Assembly (NCBI GenBank): GCA_003344405.1
Contig: NOWV01000027.1
Span: 372,001 to 436,000 of the forward strand
Direction: 5' to 3'
DNA length: 64,000 bases
DNA from: Trichoplax sp. H2
Taxonomy: Eukaryota; Placozoa; Uniplacotomia; Trichoplacea
The notes beneath the pieces were generated by a model that worked only from the letters and a program-made list of their open reading frames with translations, was not told the DNA's origin and searched no databases. The translations under genes and the position numbers were made by a program. Of this stretch, positions 27,485-41,400 are shown piece after piece. Position 1 is the stretch's first letter, and every line of letters begins with the position of its first letter.

Positions 27485-27851
27485 ATTGCAATGAAGCATT
27501 TATAAGTATGTAAAAGTACATTATTGTACAGTACTGTTACGTCCATCGAAATTGGCATGGCTGAGGGTCAGATGAGATCGACGCGTAAAATAGATTTTGG
27601 GGGCAAGATACAAGTCCAGTGTACACTGTACAGTATACTGTAGTACTGTATTACTGTACTGTACACTGTACAGTGGTGTTAGGGACTATCTAAAGACTAA
27701 TACAGTACTGTACAGTACAGTACTATTAAAGTCTTCCAAGTCCCTGGTACAGTACAGTACTGTACAGTACAGTACACTACACGCTCGGTAGAAGAAAAAG
27801 TACTGTACGCTTTTCCTAAACCGTCTCGAATTGTACTGTACAGAGAGGGGG
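27485..27851. repeat. First copy of a duplicated segment, left of gap 1
   Basis: This 367-base stretch begins ATTGCAATGAAGCATTTATA and ends in a GAGAGGGGG tract at the gap. It is nearly identical to 27872-28227. The two copies differ by a few substitutions and by indels of 15, 15 and 10 bases in GTACAGTAC tracts. Confidence 0.92.
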
Positions 27852-27871
27852 NNNNNNNNNNNNNNNNNNNN
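27852..27871. other. Assembly gap (20 N)
   Basis: A run of exactly 20 N between two near-identical copies of the same sequence, preceded by a G-run. This is a scaffold join, not biological sequence. Confidence 0.99.
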
Positions 27872-28227
27872 ATTGCAATGAAGCATTTATAAGTATGTAA
27901 AAGTATATTATTGTACAGTCCTGTTACGTCCATCGAAATTGGCATGGCTGGGTCAGATGAGATCGACGCGTAAAATAGATTTTTGGGGGCAAGATACAAG
28001 TCCAGTGTACACTGTACAGTACAGTACGTACAGTATACTGTAGTATTACAGTACTGTACACTGTACAGTGGTGTTAGGGACTATCTAAAGACTAATACAG
28101 TACTATTAAAGTCTTCCAAGTCCCTGGTACAGTACAGTACACTACACGCTCGGTAGAAGAAAAAGTACTGTACGCTTTTCCTAAATCGTCTCTAATTGTA
28201 CTGTACAGTACTGTACAGAGAGAGGGG
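27872..28227. repeat. Second copy of the duplicated segment, between gaps 1 and 2
   Basis: 356 bases matching 27485-27851 end to end, including the terminal G-run against the next gap. The relation suggests either two alleles placed in tandem by the assembler or a true tandem duplication that broke assembly twice at the G-run. Confidence 0.92.
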
Positions 28228-28247
28228 NNNNNNNNNNNNNNNNNNNN
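28228..28247. other. Assembly gap (20 N)
   Basis: Second 20-N run, again directly after a GAGAGAGGGG tract, followed by an A-rich stretch. Sequence to its right is not a third copy of the repeat. Confidence 0.99.
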
Positions 28248-29429
28248 AAATAAATAAAAAAAAAAATAAAATCTATAAAATATACAGTACTGTATATACA
28301 GTATACTGTATACACAGCATACTGTATATATAAAATAATAAACACTGTACGCTTATTAGAATAGAACAACGCACTGTACTTGCTGCTCTGTAAAACAACC
28401 AAGCCTAAATTGGAACGTTTTCATACGAGTGTTGTAGTACTGTACTTTATGTACAGTGTTCCCCGCTGACAGCCACATTATTATAGCCTAAGTTACTGGA
28501 AGTGCGTTTCCATTCGTTGCAAATTTTCTTGCCTTTCGCCTTACATCGCCGAAATTCGACCGAAAGAACAACTGCAGAAACTATTGACTCGTAGAATACG
28601 ATTAAGATCTCATTTTTTTGGCCACTGCGCTTTTGCAAATCATGACGTAAAAATAGTACAATACTAATTAAGTACAAGTACACAACGCTACGCCTAAGAC
28701 GCGAGTTGGTTACTGATTTTGTGTGATGCCTACTTTCAACAAGCCCTGATGGCAAATGATTTGATTTATTCATTTCCATATGGTACACGGTGATCTCAAT
28801 TAATGCCTTAATTATTGTTAGCTTATAGCTCGATTGTTCACATTCTGGGAATTAGAAAGGTTTATTTTACAGCATTGGGTTTATCTTTCTATTCTTTGCC
28901 ACTGAATCTACGGAATATCAACTGGAAATTGTTGTGGTTGTACCGTATCGTGGTGGCTCAACCTTGGTCGTTCTCATAACACACTTGCTACATACTGTAT
29001 TATACTAGACTGTGGTGTATCTTGCTTTGGTGCCTCGCTTACAAGACTGTATACTGTAGTGTGGAGAATACGCACGCACTGTCGGCGTGGAGTGTACGCT
29101 ACTGAGTACGTACCGACATTGTAAAAGTCGTCAAGCTTGACAACACTGTGAATGTCGAACGCATTGGTTGGCGTCGGTCATCGGCCATTCATTAGCATTG
29201 CTAGACGTAGAAAGACGACTAACTTGTTGCTAAATTAACTACTTTCAGAATTTTCCATCATAAAACTCAAGGCAGTAAGTCTTTGCTTGCATTAATAACT
29301 TAATCCCTCCCTAGAAGACCTGTTGTTGTACAAGTCTACACCAAGCGCCAAGAAAGACAGAAACTGGAAGTACGGTACTAGTCTTATAGTCCCCTAGTGT
29401 GATTGACGAAGACGTGCTGGCTCCAATAA
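28248..29429. other. Intergenic stretch before ITPK
   Basis: No supported exon. The left part has TACAGTACTGTATATACAG-type words. A minus-strand open frame of 113 codons at 28447-28788 has no recognisable similarity and no splice context, so I leave it out as a gene. The last few hundred bases probably hold the ITPK promoter and 5' leader. Confidence 0.5.
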
Positions 29430-32400
29430 TTGACTTTGTTGGAGGGTGGAACCCTTTTTGGTTGGTCACTCGTGTACAAACAGTTAAGTATGAGTAGGAC
29501 TATAATTACTGGCAACCTCAATCAACAACATATGGACAAGTTGATTGATGATGATAATAGCGTGCATGACGCTATTATTGATCCAACAGTGGCAACCAAG
29601 AACAGCGAACAGCTAGCGCAGTTAAATACAATTTCTCAAGAAAACTTGAATACTTCAACTGATCACAAATCACAATCTGGAGACAACGCTACAGAGTCAA
29701 CGGATGACTCCGTCAATCAAAGAAGAACTCCGTTGTCAGAAGAAAGAAATTTAAAGAAAATTATTAGCTGCCCGCAAATTTTATACAGCTCTTACGACGA
29801 TAACAAAACTGCGAACAAAACTATTTCCAACGATATAACAAATAACTCGACACCAAATAGCTGTAGTAACTCAGATAGTCATTCCGACGAATTAGCTACT
29901 GCAAACGTTGCATTAAATAAACAGAATATCGACAGAATACAGGAAGACAGTCTTAGCGACAATCAGACCATGAAAATGGTTCGTGAAGATCATCATTCGA
30001 TGAGAGCTGGCGCTACTTCCTTGCCGTCGCTAACAAATGCTTCTCACATCACTAATGGTGATTCAAGCGATAACCGGTCATCCGTTTCGCTCGAGAATAT
30101 CCTAAAAAAGACCAGCAAGTCGTCTAGGCAGTCTAGAAAACCACGTAGTATCAGTGTCGATTCTCTAACTCCTCCGCGGCATTTAAGCACGCCTCATAGT
30201 GAAACTTCAGATGACGATTTATCGGACGATTATGAAGAACAACGTAAGCCAAAAAAGGTATGTTCAAATTCTTGAACAGCTCGAGATTCAATCAAAAACA
30301 AATTCTTTAGCCTCATAATTACATTACAAATTATCTTTTGGTGTATGACTGTATAAAAGACCACAGTAAAAATTGACGACAGTATTGATGCGGGTAATAA
30401 TGCAGGCCGTTGCACTAGATTGTATAGAACGTACCCCAATGGAGTCTCTCATTTTCAGTACACTTGCAAATTATTATTTCATTATATAATTAGTACTGTG
30501 CATTTAACAAACGAGCTTTGTAAATAGTTTTTAAATTTGGAGTTCTAATACAAAAATATACAGTGATTTTGATGTCGATCAATCAAAATGCTACACGACG
30601 ATCTTCCCCAATGGTTTAATCAGCCAGTATTGCTAACAAGAGAGGCATCAATCCAAGCAGAACTTTTTCAAATAATTTAGAAGGGAATTTTTTGGCGTTA
30701 ATTATTTTTCGACAAGATACTATTATCTACTGGCCATATTGCATATACAATATCTTGTAGAATTGTACGTCACGATGTTGCACATTGTCCAAGTAAACGA
30801 CGAATGCGACGTCGGTCGATCGCGCAGTTGTTTGCCACAACTTAGGTACTCTGTTTGGGATAAATTGGAAAGACCATCACCAGCGATAAGATAAATTTTT
30901 TTTATTTTATTATATTTATTTTATTTTATTTACTATTCCATCCAGTCCAAGCGGTATGCAGCAATCAAGGCGTTTAATTTACCATTTAAAATTAAAGAAT
31001 CGTATAGGGTTTTTGGGTATAACAAACTACGTAGAGTATGCATGTAGATATGTAGTGCGCCACTACGATGTCTACTTCGATAACAATCGACTGGAAAATG
31101 TCGATTTATCGCTTAACAATGATACCAAATTTTCCAAGGTAAAAAATAAATCTAAGAAGTGTTTGCTGGATATGTACTATAAAGCTCAGTCTTATACAAA
31201 TTGAAAATGACCTGCAGTCAGCACTAATTTATAAAGCAATGCCGATCACGATTTGTGGCTTGTACTTTGCAAAGGCACAAAACAGTGTATAATCTGATAA
31301 CACTTTACTCCTTGGAATTTGATCTATTGCAACATTAGCAGCTACTCGACAGTATAGCGAATTATAATTAGTACCATAAAATCAAGGCAAACGTAAATGT
31401 ATTTACTGTGACCATGAACTGCTGTACTACTGTAGGAAGAAGCCCTTCTTACAGTAGTCTATGGGAAATGAGTACAACAATAATTGATATTTCAATGTCA
31501 ATCCAATTGCTGTAACAGTATTATTTCATTATCGATAATTGCTGAGTGATAAAGTACAAATGTTCATACAGAGCGCGTCTCTAGGTCATTGAATTGAATA
31601 TATACAATTTACGATGCAGTCCAATGGTACATAAAATAATATGGTAATGAAGCAATAGCGTAATTAGAATTATCGCAGTATGATCGGTGTCTATCAATCC
31701 AAAGGTTTTTATTGCTTTCCTATACAACGGTTGTACAGCGATTGCTATTAGTTCATGGCGATAAGCCTAAGTATCGTTCCTTAGCAGTACTGTCAATACC
31801 ATCAATTACGGTCGATTTCTGGCTTGAAAGAACGATACCATTGACCGACTGATTTATTGATACGCATACTGTAAAGGTAGTATAAAAGTGCTACTGTATT
31901 TACGATTCCTACGCGCTTACAGGTCTTTCTTTGACTCGCAATTAGGCTTTACAATGGTCATCGCTTTTTAATGACATGGTGTTATCTTAGACTATAGCAT
32001 GTTTTGCTGTTATTATTAATTCCATTTTTATTAATCGACCTATCCGCTATATTTGCTTGACATTTTTGATCGTTTTTGTTAGCACTGGTAGAATATTATG
32101 ATGTAATTATGAATTATTAATTGCTTCAACACTCCCAGTAGTGTTTGGAGTTGATGTTTTTGTATTTAGCTTTGTACAGTAGCGTACGATACATTCAAAA
32201 TTGCTTACTGGTACGATAGACCGTCTAGTCTAAAGTACTGTAGTTATATTGCACAATCCTGTACACTTCCAATTTAGTTTTGTAGGCAAAAAATTGCACA
32301 TATCCATGTTTATGTATTTATCATTCTATGCTCTTGCATACTTTTAAAATGATGTAAAGTCTACCTAATGTTGGACTACGAGAATTTAGTACATGAGCAG

Positions 32401-35400
32401 CGCTTGACAATATGTATTATTCTACTCAGAACGCGATTTTCAAGCATGTTCTTACCCAACTGTACAGTAATCAGTGCTCTCCACGTTTCCAACTCTTACA
32501 AACAAACCTTGTTTATCGTACTGGGCACGATAGTAAGGTCCTACCCCTATATCTCTGAAATTGTGATTTGCACATCGCAATATTTATTTTGATTAGTATT
32601 GACTGATGGATGACTAGATCACTTCTACAGTACAGTACAGTAGGTATGCCGCTATGCTATGTTGATGGCAATTGAATGTTTTAGTAGGAGCAACTACGGT
32701 TTTAAATGGACCCCAATTTTTCGTGTCGAAGCCATCCATTTTAAAAATTATATTTTACTGTTATATATAGATAATAATTCATAATAACATAGCAGAGACT
32801 AGGAGTCTCTGGCCATACGCTATATCCTATCCACTGAATAAGAGAAGAGAATGGCTGCTAATTAGCGAAGACTTTACTGTGTACAGTACTGTAGAAAGGG
32901 ATTCTGTACTGTAATGTAGACCGGAGAAGGTTTGGTATAGTACACAAGACACTACTGCACAGTAGTGTAAGTAACCTGATACAAACTGACATTCGCTATG
33001 AATAGTGAAAAACGATGGGTAAAACGTCTCCAAAATACCAATCAATCAATCATAACAGTTACGGATCTTGCTATACATGAAAGTCTCATTAGAATTGAGT
33101 TGAGCAGGTAATAGCGCTAAATTTGCAACTGAAACGTAGAGTAAAATAGAATCATGGTGTTAAAAAGTAGATGTTTTGAAATGGCGGTACTCCCGACAGT
33201 ACATCCTGTACAGTGTACAGTCTACAGTACTGTATAATATTAGTGTACTGTACGTAGAACAATGTACTGTATTTTCGGTCAAACTATCGAATGGAATGGA
33301 TCACGTGGTACAGTAGTATACAATAGGCTTACAGTGACGTGCGGACAGTACTGTACTTAGTATTGTACTGCCGAATGGAAGGGATCACATGGTACGGTAT
33401 TGTACAAAGCAAACTATCGAATGGAATAGATCACGTGGTACTGTCTTGCACAATAGGCTTACAGTGACATGCGTACAGTACAACAGAGGACAGTACTGTA
33501 ACCTACTGTACTTAGTATTGTACTTCTTTTTCAACTTGCAACTTGTCTCCAAGTTGGGAAGTTAATGCTAATTTCATTTGGCTTGCCCCAATTTTTCTGT
33601 GCATTACTATTATACCATACAGAATAGAATGTTGACGCCATTCAACTTGATGAAGTTGAGGGTTTGCAACCAACCAGTATTGACTTCAAAAGTACTTTAC
33701 CATCGTACATGACATTAATTCACCAACTTGTACTAACTGGTCGCATTAGATAATTGATGAAGGAGATTGCTTCGAACAATACAGTACTATGGGTGATATT
33801 GTACTATCTATTTTGACAATCAACATAGTGATACTGGTAACAATATCGCTGCAAGACTCTAGTATAACTGTCAATATGGAAATGAATTGAGGTGTATAGA
33901 ATAGAATCGAGACGAGTATACAGACTAGGCTGCCTACCTATGGCTTACTACACCATCTCCAATTCTCTATGCTACAAGATTTCTCACACTTATTTACCCT
34001 ACTAGCCCATAACATCCAGTTGTGTCGTCCACCTTCGACTCTGTTGTACGTTTAGTACAAAGACAAAAACATCGATCATCATCGATGGAGATATCGTGGT
34101 AGTAGGATGCTTTTTACAACACTATACTACCTTACTGCTAGCTATTCTTAGTGCACTGTAGAAATATTGATAGCATCATTCACTTCAAAACTGACTGGAA
34201 ACGCCAATTCCATTCAATTCTTTCCACATTTATCAATCAATCACGTAAGAAATCGTAAACGTTGACAAATCGTAAGTACTCTATATCATTTCCAATGGGA
34301 TTTTGATTCAGTATGATCGCTCCCCCCCGCATAAAATAAAAAGTTTCCATTTATTACGAATTTCTATCAGCTGATCCAAATGGATGCCTCAAAGTTACGT
34401 TAGTTTGGTAATCACCAAACTAGTTCATCGTCAACTTAGCACTTATTAAGGTTATCCATGATCATGATAGTAATCACTGTAATCGGCAACTATCATTGAC
34501 CATCATTGAAGCTTTGCCTACCAATCGGTAGTATTCGTAAAGAGTCTTACTGTTCTAACCAACAGTCTCAACATAAGAGGGAAACGATACGTATCCTGAT
34601 GCATTTTTAGCATGGTAGTATTGATTACTAGCTGACACTACCTCTAGAAGACATACATTATTTTATATTGCTTAAAGTTAGCAGTACGTATATGCTTTTA
34701 CCAATAGATTGCTAACTTTCAAGGTCTTGAGATGGCTTCTTTGGTAATACTTGAAGAGTTCGAATTTGCCCAATGACAACGTCGATTGTAGTAAATGGTG
34801 TTGTTTGTCAACTCTTCGATAAAACGTCTCATTTACAAGACTTTAAATGAAAGCCGTCGCGATCAAATTATATTCATGATCTATTTTTCGCTTTACAAGC
34901 CATCTTTTTTCTTTGAATTTGCTGTAGAAACACTATACTAGACGACCCATGTTGTTATCATGACTTGTAATTTTTCCAAGAACAATACTTCTTTAATGAC
35001 TTACTGTTTTACACTATATCATTACAATGTCTTTTAAGTGGTTTTATTTTTTTTTTGAAGACGCTATTTGTGTGTAATTATCTACAAGTAGAAAGAAATC
35101 TTTCACAAAATTCATCTGTGAGAATATATTTAAGTAGCTTGTTTGATTAATTAGTAACGGTTAAATTCTAACCGTAGACGAGTGGGCATTACCCTTCCTT
35201 TTGATTAGAATGAAGTTAGAATTGAGGTTTTAATTAATTTTTATATGCAAGATCAAAAAAGAGTTAGCGACTTGTCTACTACTCTTCAGTCTCGATATTA
35301 TATCGACTTACAGGAGTAGATTTCATTTATCCTCAACTGTTGTCGCCATTCCATTGACATCACAGTTTCCAGAAAGTTGAGCTTTTGCTAATACAATATT

Positions 35401-38400
35401 GGTACAGTAGATCAAAGCGTACAGAACAGTAGAATGTTAAAAGTCCTGAACATTCTTCTTTCTTGAGTGCCAAAAGGTCATCGGTTGAATCGATAAATTA
35501 TTCTACTATAATACATTATATACATATACATGTAGGTATATGTTCAACTACGTCAATATTGAAATTAAGTATTGAAGAATATGTAATATAAGGGTACTGT
35601 ACATTTCATCTGTATTTTTATTCGTGCTGCAAATACCAACATGCTTGCGGAAAAAAATCTTATAATTGACTCTATGTATTCTCCAAAGGACCTATTATTA
35701 TCTGACCGCTTAATTTTTTTGTAGTGCAGTTGATATTGTACGCCTCTTCTAAACATGCAAGTGCCTATAATTTTCGGTCGGTTTTTACATTAGCCCTTTG
35801 TGAATGGTTGGTTATGCAGTACGGGCAAGTGCCTATGATTTTCGATTGGTTTTTACATTAGCCCTTTGTGAATGGTTATACAGTAAAGGCAAGTGCTTAT
35901 GATTTTCGATCGGTTGTTACATTAGCTCTTTAGGAATGGTTATACAGGACAACGTTACTTTTTTCTTTAAACTCAGAATTATACCGTTAATATTGTACAG
36001 TACTACTCTATTCTAATTATCTCCTTATATGGTCTATCTATCAGTAATTTTCATAAAATTATTTTATTCGTATGTATTTTACACATGTGTGAACGTGTTG
36101 AGTGAGAAGGCTTGACTAGCCTATAGTCAACAAGGTTCATGCTTGTATAATATCGACCAAATTATACCCTACTTCGTAGATGCGGATAGTTTGTATTTAC
36201 ATACTCACTATCTCGTTAAGGGATCTTTTATCAAACTATGGGTTACAATTATTCTACTTCTACTTCTATGGTACTCATTCAGAATCTGTAAGAGGTTTTA
36301 TAGTCTGTCAATTTGAATCACACGATAGCACTGTAATTTTTCTTTTGCAAGTTCCTAATTTGGTAAATGTATAAATATTGTGAAACTGCTATTAGCGTTT
36401 ACGTTTTCAATTTACAAGTACTTTAGTTATCGCATCTGTTTTGCTAGATTGAGTGTGGGCCATGTTCTAGTAGTGGTTTTAAGGGTTTATCATTCGACTT
36501 CTTGCAACGTTTAGCAATTAACAGTAATATTTTTATGATTTGTATGATTCATCGAGCTTTAAAGTCTTATTGTTCTATCATGACTTACGAACTACAAATC
36601 ACACAGTAATTGAATTGCTTTGGCCTGTTATGCACGAGTACTGCCGGCGACTTTATTAGAATCCAAATGGACACTCCCTATTAGATAGAGCAGATATAGA
36701 TGATCCTGTTATCTATCTGATCGGAAATTGTTAAATTGAACAGCAGTTACTTTTTGATCATCTCATACAGTATGTGCATATCTACTCGGCATGTTAGTTC
36801 AATCGATACAATGCTATAAAGTGATATTATTACTAATAGCACGTCGTTAAATTTAGGTCATTATTTCGCTGCTGAGTTTTTGTGTTGTTTTAGACTCGTA
36901 CTTAATCAATATGACGATTGTCTGCGGCTTTCTAATACATATACGGTGCTATTTGTTGTATTGAAATTGTGCTGCATTTCGTGCCGCGCAGGGTGAGCAT
37001 GGGGTAGTTGAATTATGAACGAATAGTGAGTTAACTAAATTTACAATTGACTTATTTGAACAATGTGTAACACAAATTACACTAGAGACTGGTAGGCCAT
37101 GATTACCCCTATGAGACTTCAATGTCTATATAATTTCTACGGTATATTGAATTAAAATTTAGGTCAAGGCATTTAACTCACTAATTTTAATACCAGCAGC
37201 AGAGAGAGACCCGTTATTGGTTCACACTAGAGAGCCTTTAGTTCAAACAATGTATCAGCAATTATTGCATTCTATAGTGGATGCAATTGTTAAATACTGT
37301 ATTGCTGACAGCAAATTGCAGTGCTAATTGGCCTAGATTGATTAATATACTGCACTTAGTCTGTCATATTCTCGAAGGCTTAATTTTTATATAAAAATTT
37401 TCATTTTTAAAATTGACTATAGTTCTAATTATACATCATTAGTCAGACGATTATTATGACATGTTACATAGTAAACGTTTATTTGTTGATTTGTTAGACC
37501 GAAGCAAAATAGAACTGCACCTATTTGAGTTCTCGAATACGCGTATCATTAGAGTAAAGGTTAAATTTACAAGCTTAGCATAACACATAATATACCACAG
37601 AGATGACCCTTTATCTTTGATTTAGTTTGGATGTGACAAAAATACATGTGAGATATTCCTATACTGTAATTTAAGCTATCGAACCTATAGATATCATGTA
37701 CGATGTGTATACCTGTATCCATTTTTATCCATGGATGACTATGTAAACGCCAGCTGTGCCGTATTTGACAGCGCAGCCTTGACATTCTGGATACAACTGT
37801 TGTGTAGAATGATACTACAGTAGGCGGAATACTGTTTCATAATAATGCATATACTACATTGTCTGTCCGGTGGCACCCATGCTGTGCATATAGAAACAAG
37901 TTTCTTTAGATTTATTTCGACTCCCATCATACGGTGGGACAGTTTCATGCTGTTGTCCTGTATTCATAATAATAATCATTATTGAACTTAGCGAAAAAAA
38001 TATGGAAAGCTTAACGAAATGCCAATAGCCTACTATTCTATCAGTCGGTGCCATGTTGCTGTATGATGAGCGGCCATTGTCTGGAAAGACGACGATGTTT
38101 ATAACATGAAGGTTAAAAACGCTAAAAATAAATACTGAACGCCTTGAGTGCTGTCTAGAAAGGAATGCGATGGCGTCATAACGTAGACGTGATGATTAAG
38201 ATATTCGAGTCTATACTGTATAATTAGTAATTATTTTGCCGGTCTAGGACGATACTATCATATCATCGACATCAAGATCTGCGACAATGACTGTATTATA
38301 AACGTTACCTTTCTGATACTTACTATTACGTAATAGTGGATGATAATGGATATTGCCAACATTTTTAACTATTAGAATTTCCCTATCCAAACGGCTACGT

Positions 38401-41400
38401 TTTATTTTTTAACTGTACTGTAGTAAGGGATATACTGTATATCATAACGTACTGACTTCTAGTATTTTTGAAGCCAGCCCTGTGAATTATACTACAATAG
38501 GTACCGTTTTGTCTGCTTTTACTATATAGATCACCGAGATTATACTGGACTGTACTGCGAGCGGCATGGGGGATCGTTCCATGATATATTATTGATTTGC
38601 TTCGGTATATGTACAGTACAGTATTTAAGCTACAATAGTTTCATGTAGCATTGTACTCTTGATTTTAAATCAGAAGCCTTGCAACAGCGATTAGATCACC
38701 TGTAGCGATCACTGATTTTGGGTTATAATTATGTTCAATCGTGTGCTTTTTGTAGATTGGTTATTTTGTAGTCGCTCAAATATTGTCTTGTATTAACTTA
38801 TTGGTAGACCCCTATTATTATTTTGATAGTACTGTACTATACTACTCGACGTTTACAAGAAGATTGGAAGCAGAATATAGCAGCACGTTATTTACAAATA
38901 CTGTGTTACGTCTGATTCTTTTTCTTCAGAAGAGGTATTTAATGACCAAATGAAATTAGTTTCAAGTTATCATTTTGTATCAATATAGAGAAAAAAATGC
39001 TACGTTAAATTATTCACTATTCAGCGCTTCCTATCGATTGTATTGGTTGATATTTGTCCTAGCTACCAATATTCGTAAACTGACATGATGAAACCCATGA
39101 AAAAAATATATCATATGGTGCTGTATTGACGCGCTAACGAGTTGACTATATAATAAATAAGCAAATTGACACAAAAGGAATAGAACACAATCTTGTATAA
39201 AATCGTTCATTTAGACGTAAGTAAGTCACACTATTGAATGCATTGTTCTTGTATCGTTTATCGCGGAAAATTTCGATTATTTTACTTGCAAGTTAAGTTT
39301 AGCTCGAGTGATCGACCAATTCGATCATAAACATAGAAGAAGATAAATCAGACGTTTAACCACAGTATCTCTGTATGGGAGGAGGGGGGGGGGGCATCGG
39401 CGCCGTAGGAGGCTATGATGAACGATTTCTGAGACGCTGTATTTTGTTTTTAATTAAAAGCCTGAACTTACTAGTCACGACATTACAGTCTATTCTAGTT
39501 GATGATAATGATAACTGTTAGCATTTCTAGACATAATCTACTACGTCAGTTTTTTATATCATATGGCTTGGCTAATTAATTGAGTTATCACTGTAATTAC
39601 GGCTTTGCTAGAGTCTCTTCACCATGTCAACTAATTAATGTATCACAAGTGGTAACGTCAATTGGTAAATTATCTTCGTCAATACTGCATCATCGATGAA
39701 TCATTGATTATTAGACTGTAAATTGTACGATTTATCCTCCGATATAAGTACTAGCTTTTCAACTGTATTCACTGTATTTAATGCTGACAATGTTTTATAG
39801 CGTTATTGGAACCTGTCAGTTTTATGCTTTTAAATTAATTTACATTAAAATTACGAAAAACAAATAGTCTGTACCTTTTTTACTGTCAACCATTGTTTAA
39901 GAGCGTAATCAGTTGCTGTCATTATCTCTTACTGCTTACTGGCTATTACTTTAAGATTCCCTTACAGATGTCTTGACTTGTGAAAGTATAAATTTTTTCT
40001 TTTGTACCTTAATATCAAATTCATAAAATACTGTAATATTCTGTAAGAATCCGGGCCCAACTACAGTATCTTATTTGAACTATAGCTTTGCCTCGAATCG
40101 TCTTGGTGCACTTTTATCGGTTAAAACGACTTATCAATCTATAGCAAGAACAGCTCATAAATAATTCTTTATTAAGGCGTTATCAGTGTAAAAGAGTAAT
40201 AAAATTCTAATTTTGAATGATTTGTTGTTTTTTGGTGATATTTTTTACAATAGCCTAGTTCTTGGACAAAAATACGAAATATGATTCACTGGTCGCCATT
40301 TGTACAAGCATTTAAAAGGAAATATCCATGGGTTCAACTTGCTGGTCATCAAGGTCAGTTTAGAATATCCTGTGTAAGATCTGCAGGACCTGCAATCATA
40401 GCATCAAAACTTTTGTCAACAGAATAATAAAACCATCAGTATCTCATCGTGCAACAATCTTTAGATTATCGATACTACTACAATACATATAGCTGTAATT
40501 CAAGAAGATTTAATAATAGATAATTACTTGTCTTGCTGCGATACTTTCTTAATCTATCACAGTGGTAATGGTTAATAGATCAATTACTACCGTAGAATCT
40601 TTCGTTGATAAACGATCAAATAAAATTAATTTACGTTCGTGGGTGCGCTAATATTAATTAATTACTACTATTGTTTTACGTAATGTTATTGAATAGGGAA
40701 TTTTAAGGCTGGTGAAGCGGGTACAATCTTGAAGAAATACGCCCCCAAAGAAAAGGAAGCTTTATCACTCTTGATGAGAGATATTTTGCGTCCCTACGTG
40801 CCTGAATTTCAAAAAGAAGTTATTCGTAATGATGAACGTATCTTTGTCATATATTAATTAACTTTATTTCTAGGAATGATCAAATCCCTATAAACAATAT
40901 TATTCCAGTGCAGTATATGTTTACGAGATATGTTGGCAACTTATTGGCCTACTTAGTTATTGAAATTACCGTTAATAGCTATTGATGTGAATATCTTTAT
41001 TGAGAACATTTTTTAATAATTTCCTTAATAAATCGATTTACAAATAAAGGTTTTATTCAAATGCAAGATTTATTAGGAGATTTTGACACTCCAAGCGTTA
41101 TGGATTTAAAAATGGGAGTTCGGACGTATTTAGAAGAGGAGTTACAAAAAGCTAGGACAAAACCGAAACTGAGACGAGTAATTCTAATATTTGTCACTGT
41201 TTTAGAATTGTTTAGTAATTACTTCAGTTATGCTTCTATTAAGTAATGACTCTATTTTTTCGTTTATTCTAATTAGGATATGTATCAAAAAATGATTGAA
41301 GTTGATCCAAATGAACCAACACCTGAGGAAAGCAAATTAAAAGCTATCACTAAACCACGATACATGCAGTGGCGAGAAAATGCTAGTTCCACTGCATCGT

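Larger units (their letters stand above)
30258..40253 (+). other. 10-kb first intron of the ITPK gene
   Basis: It opens with GTATGT after a phase-0 lysine codon and closes with ACAATAG before CCT-AGT-TCT-TGG, phase 0. I found no convincing nested gene on either strand; the longest open frames (about 60-80 codons) show no family resemblance. It contains many GTACAGTA-type words, a local duplication near 33.3 kb, a three-copy tandem repeat near 35.8 kb and a G-run near 39.38 kb. Confidence 0.75.

Noticed and set aside
27485-28227. CRISPR-like repeat/spacer reading of the GTACAGTAC tracts
   Set aside because: Spacing is irregular, units overlap and are palindromic, and the host is clearly an animal with introns.
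28447-28788. 113-codon minus-strand open frame
   Set aside because: Composition looks less random than most, but no domain, signal or splice link is recognisable, so I do not call a gene.
37567-38054. Cluster of overlapping minus-strand frames in the ITPK intron
   Set aside because: Three different frames overlap, none with similarity; this is expected where stop codons are locally sparse.
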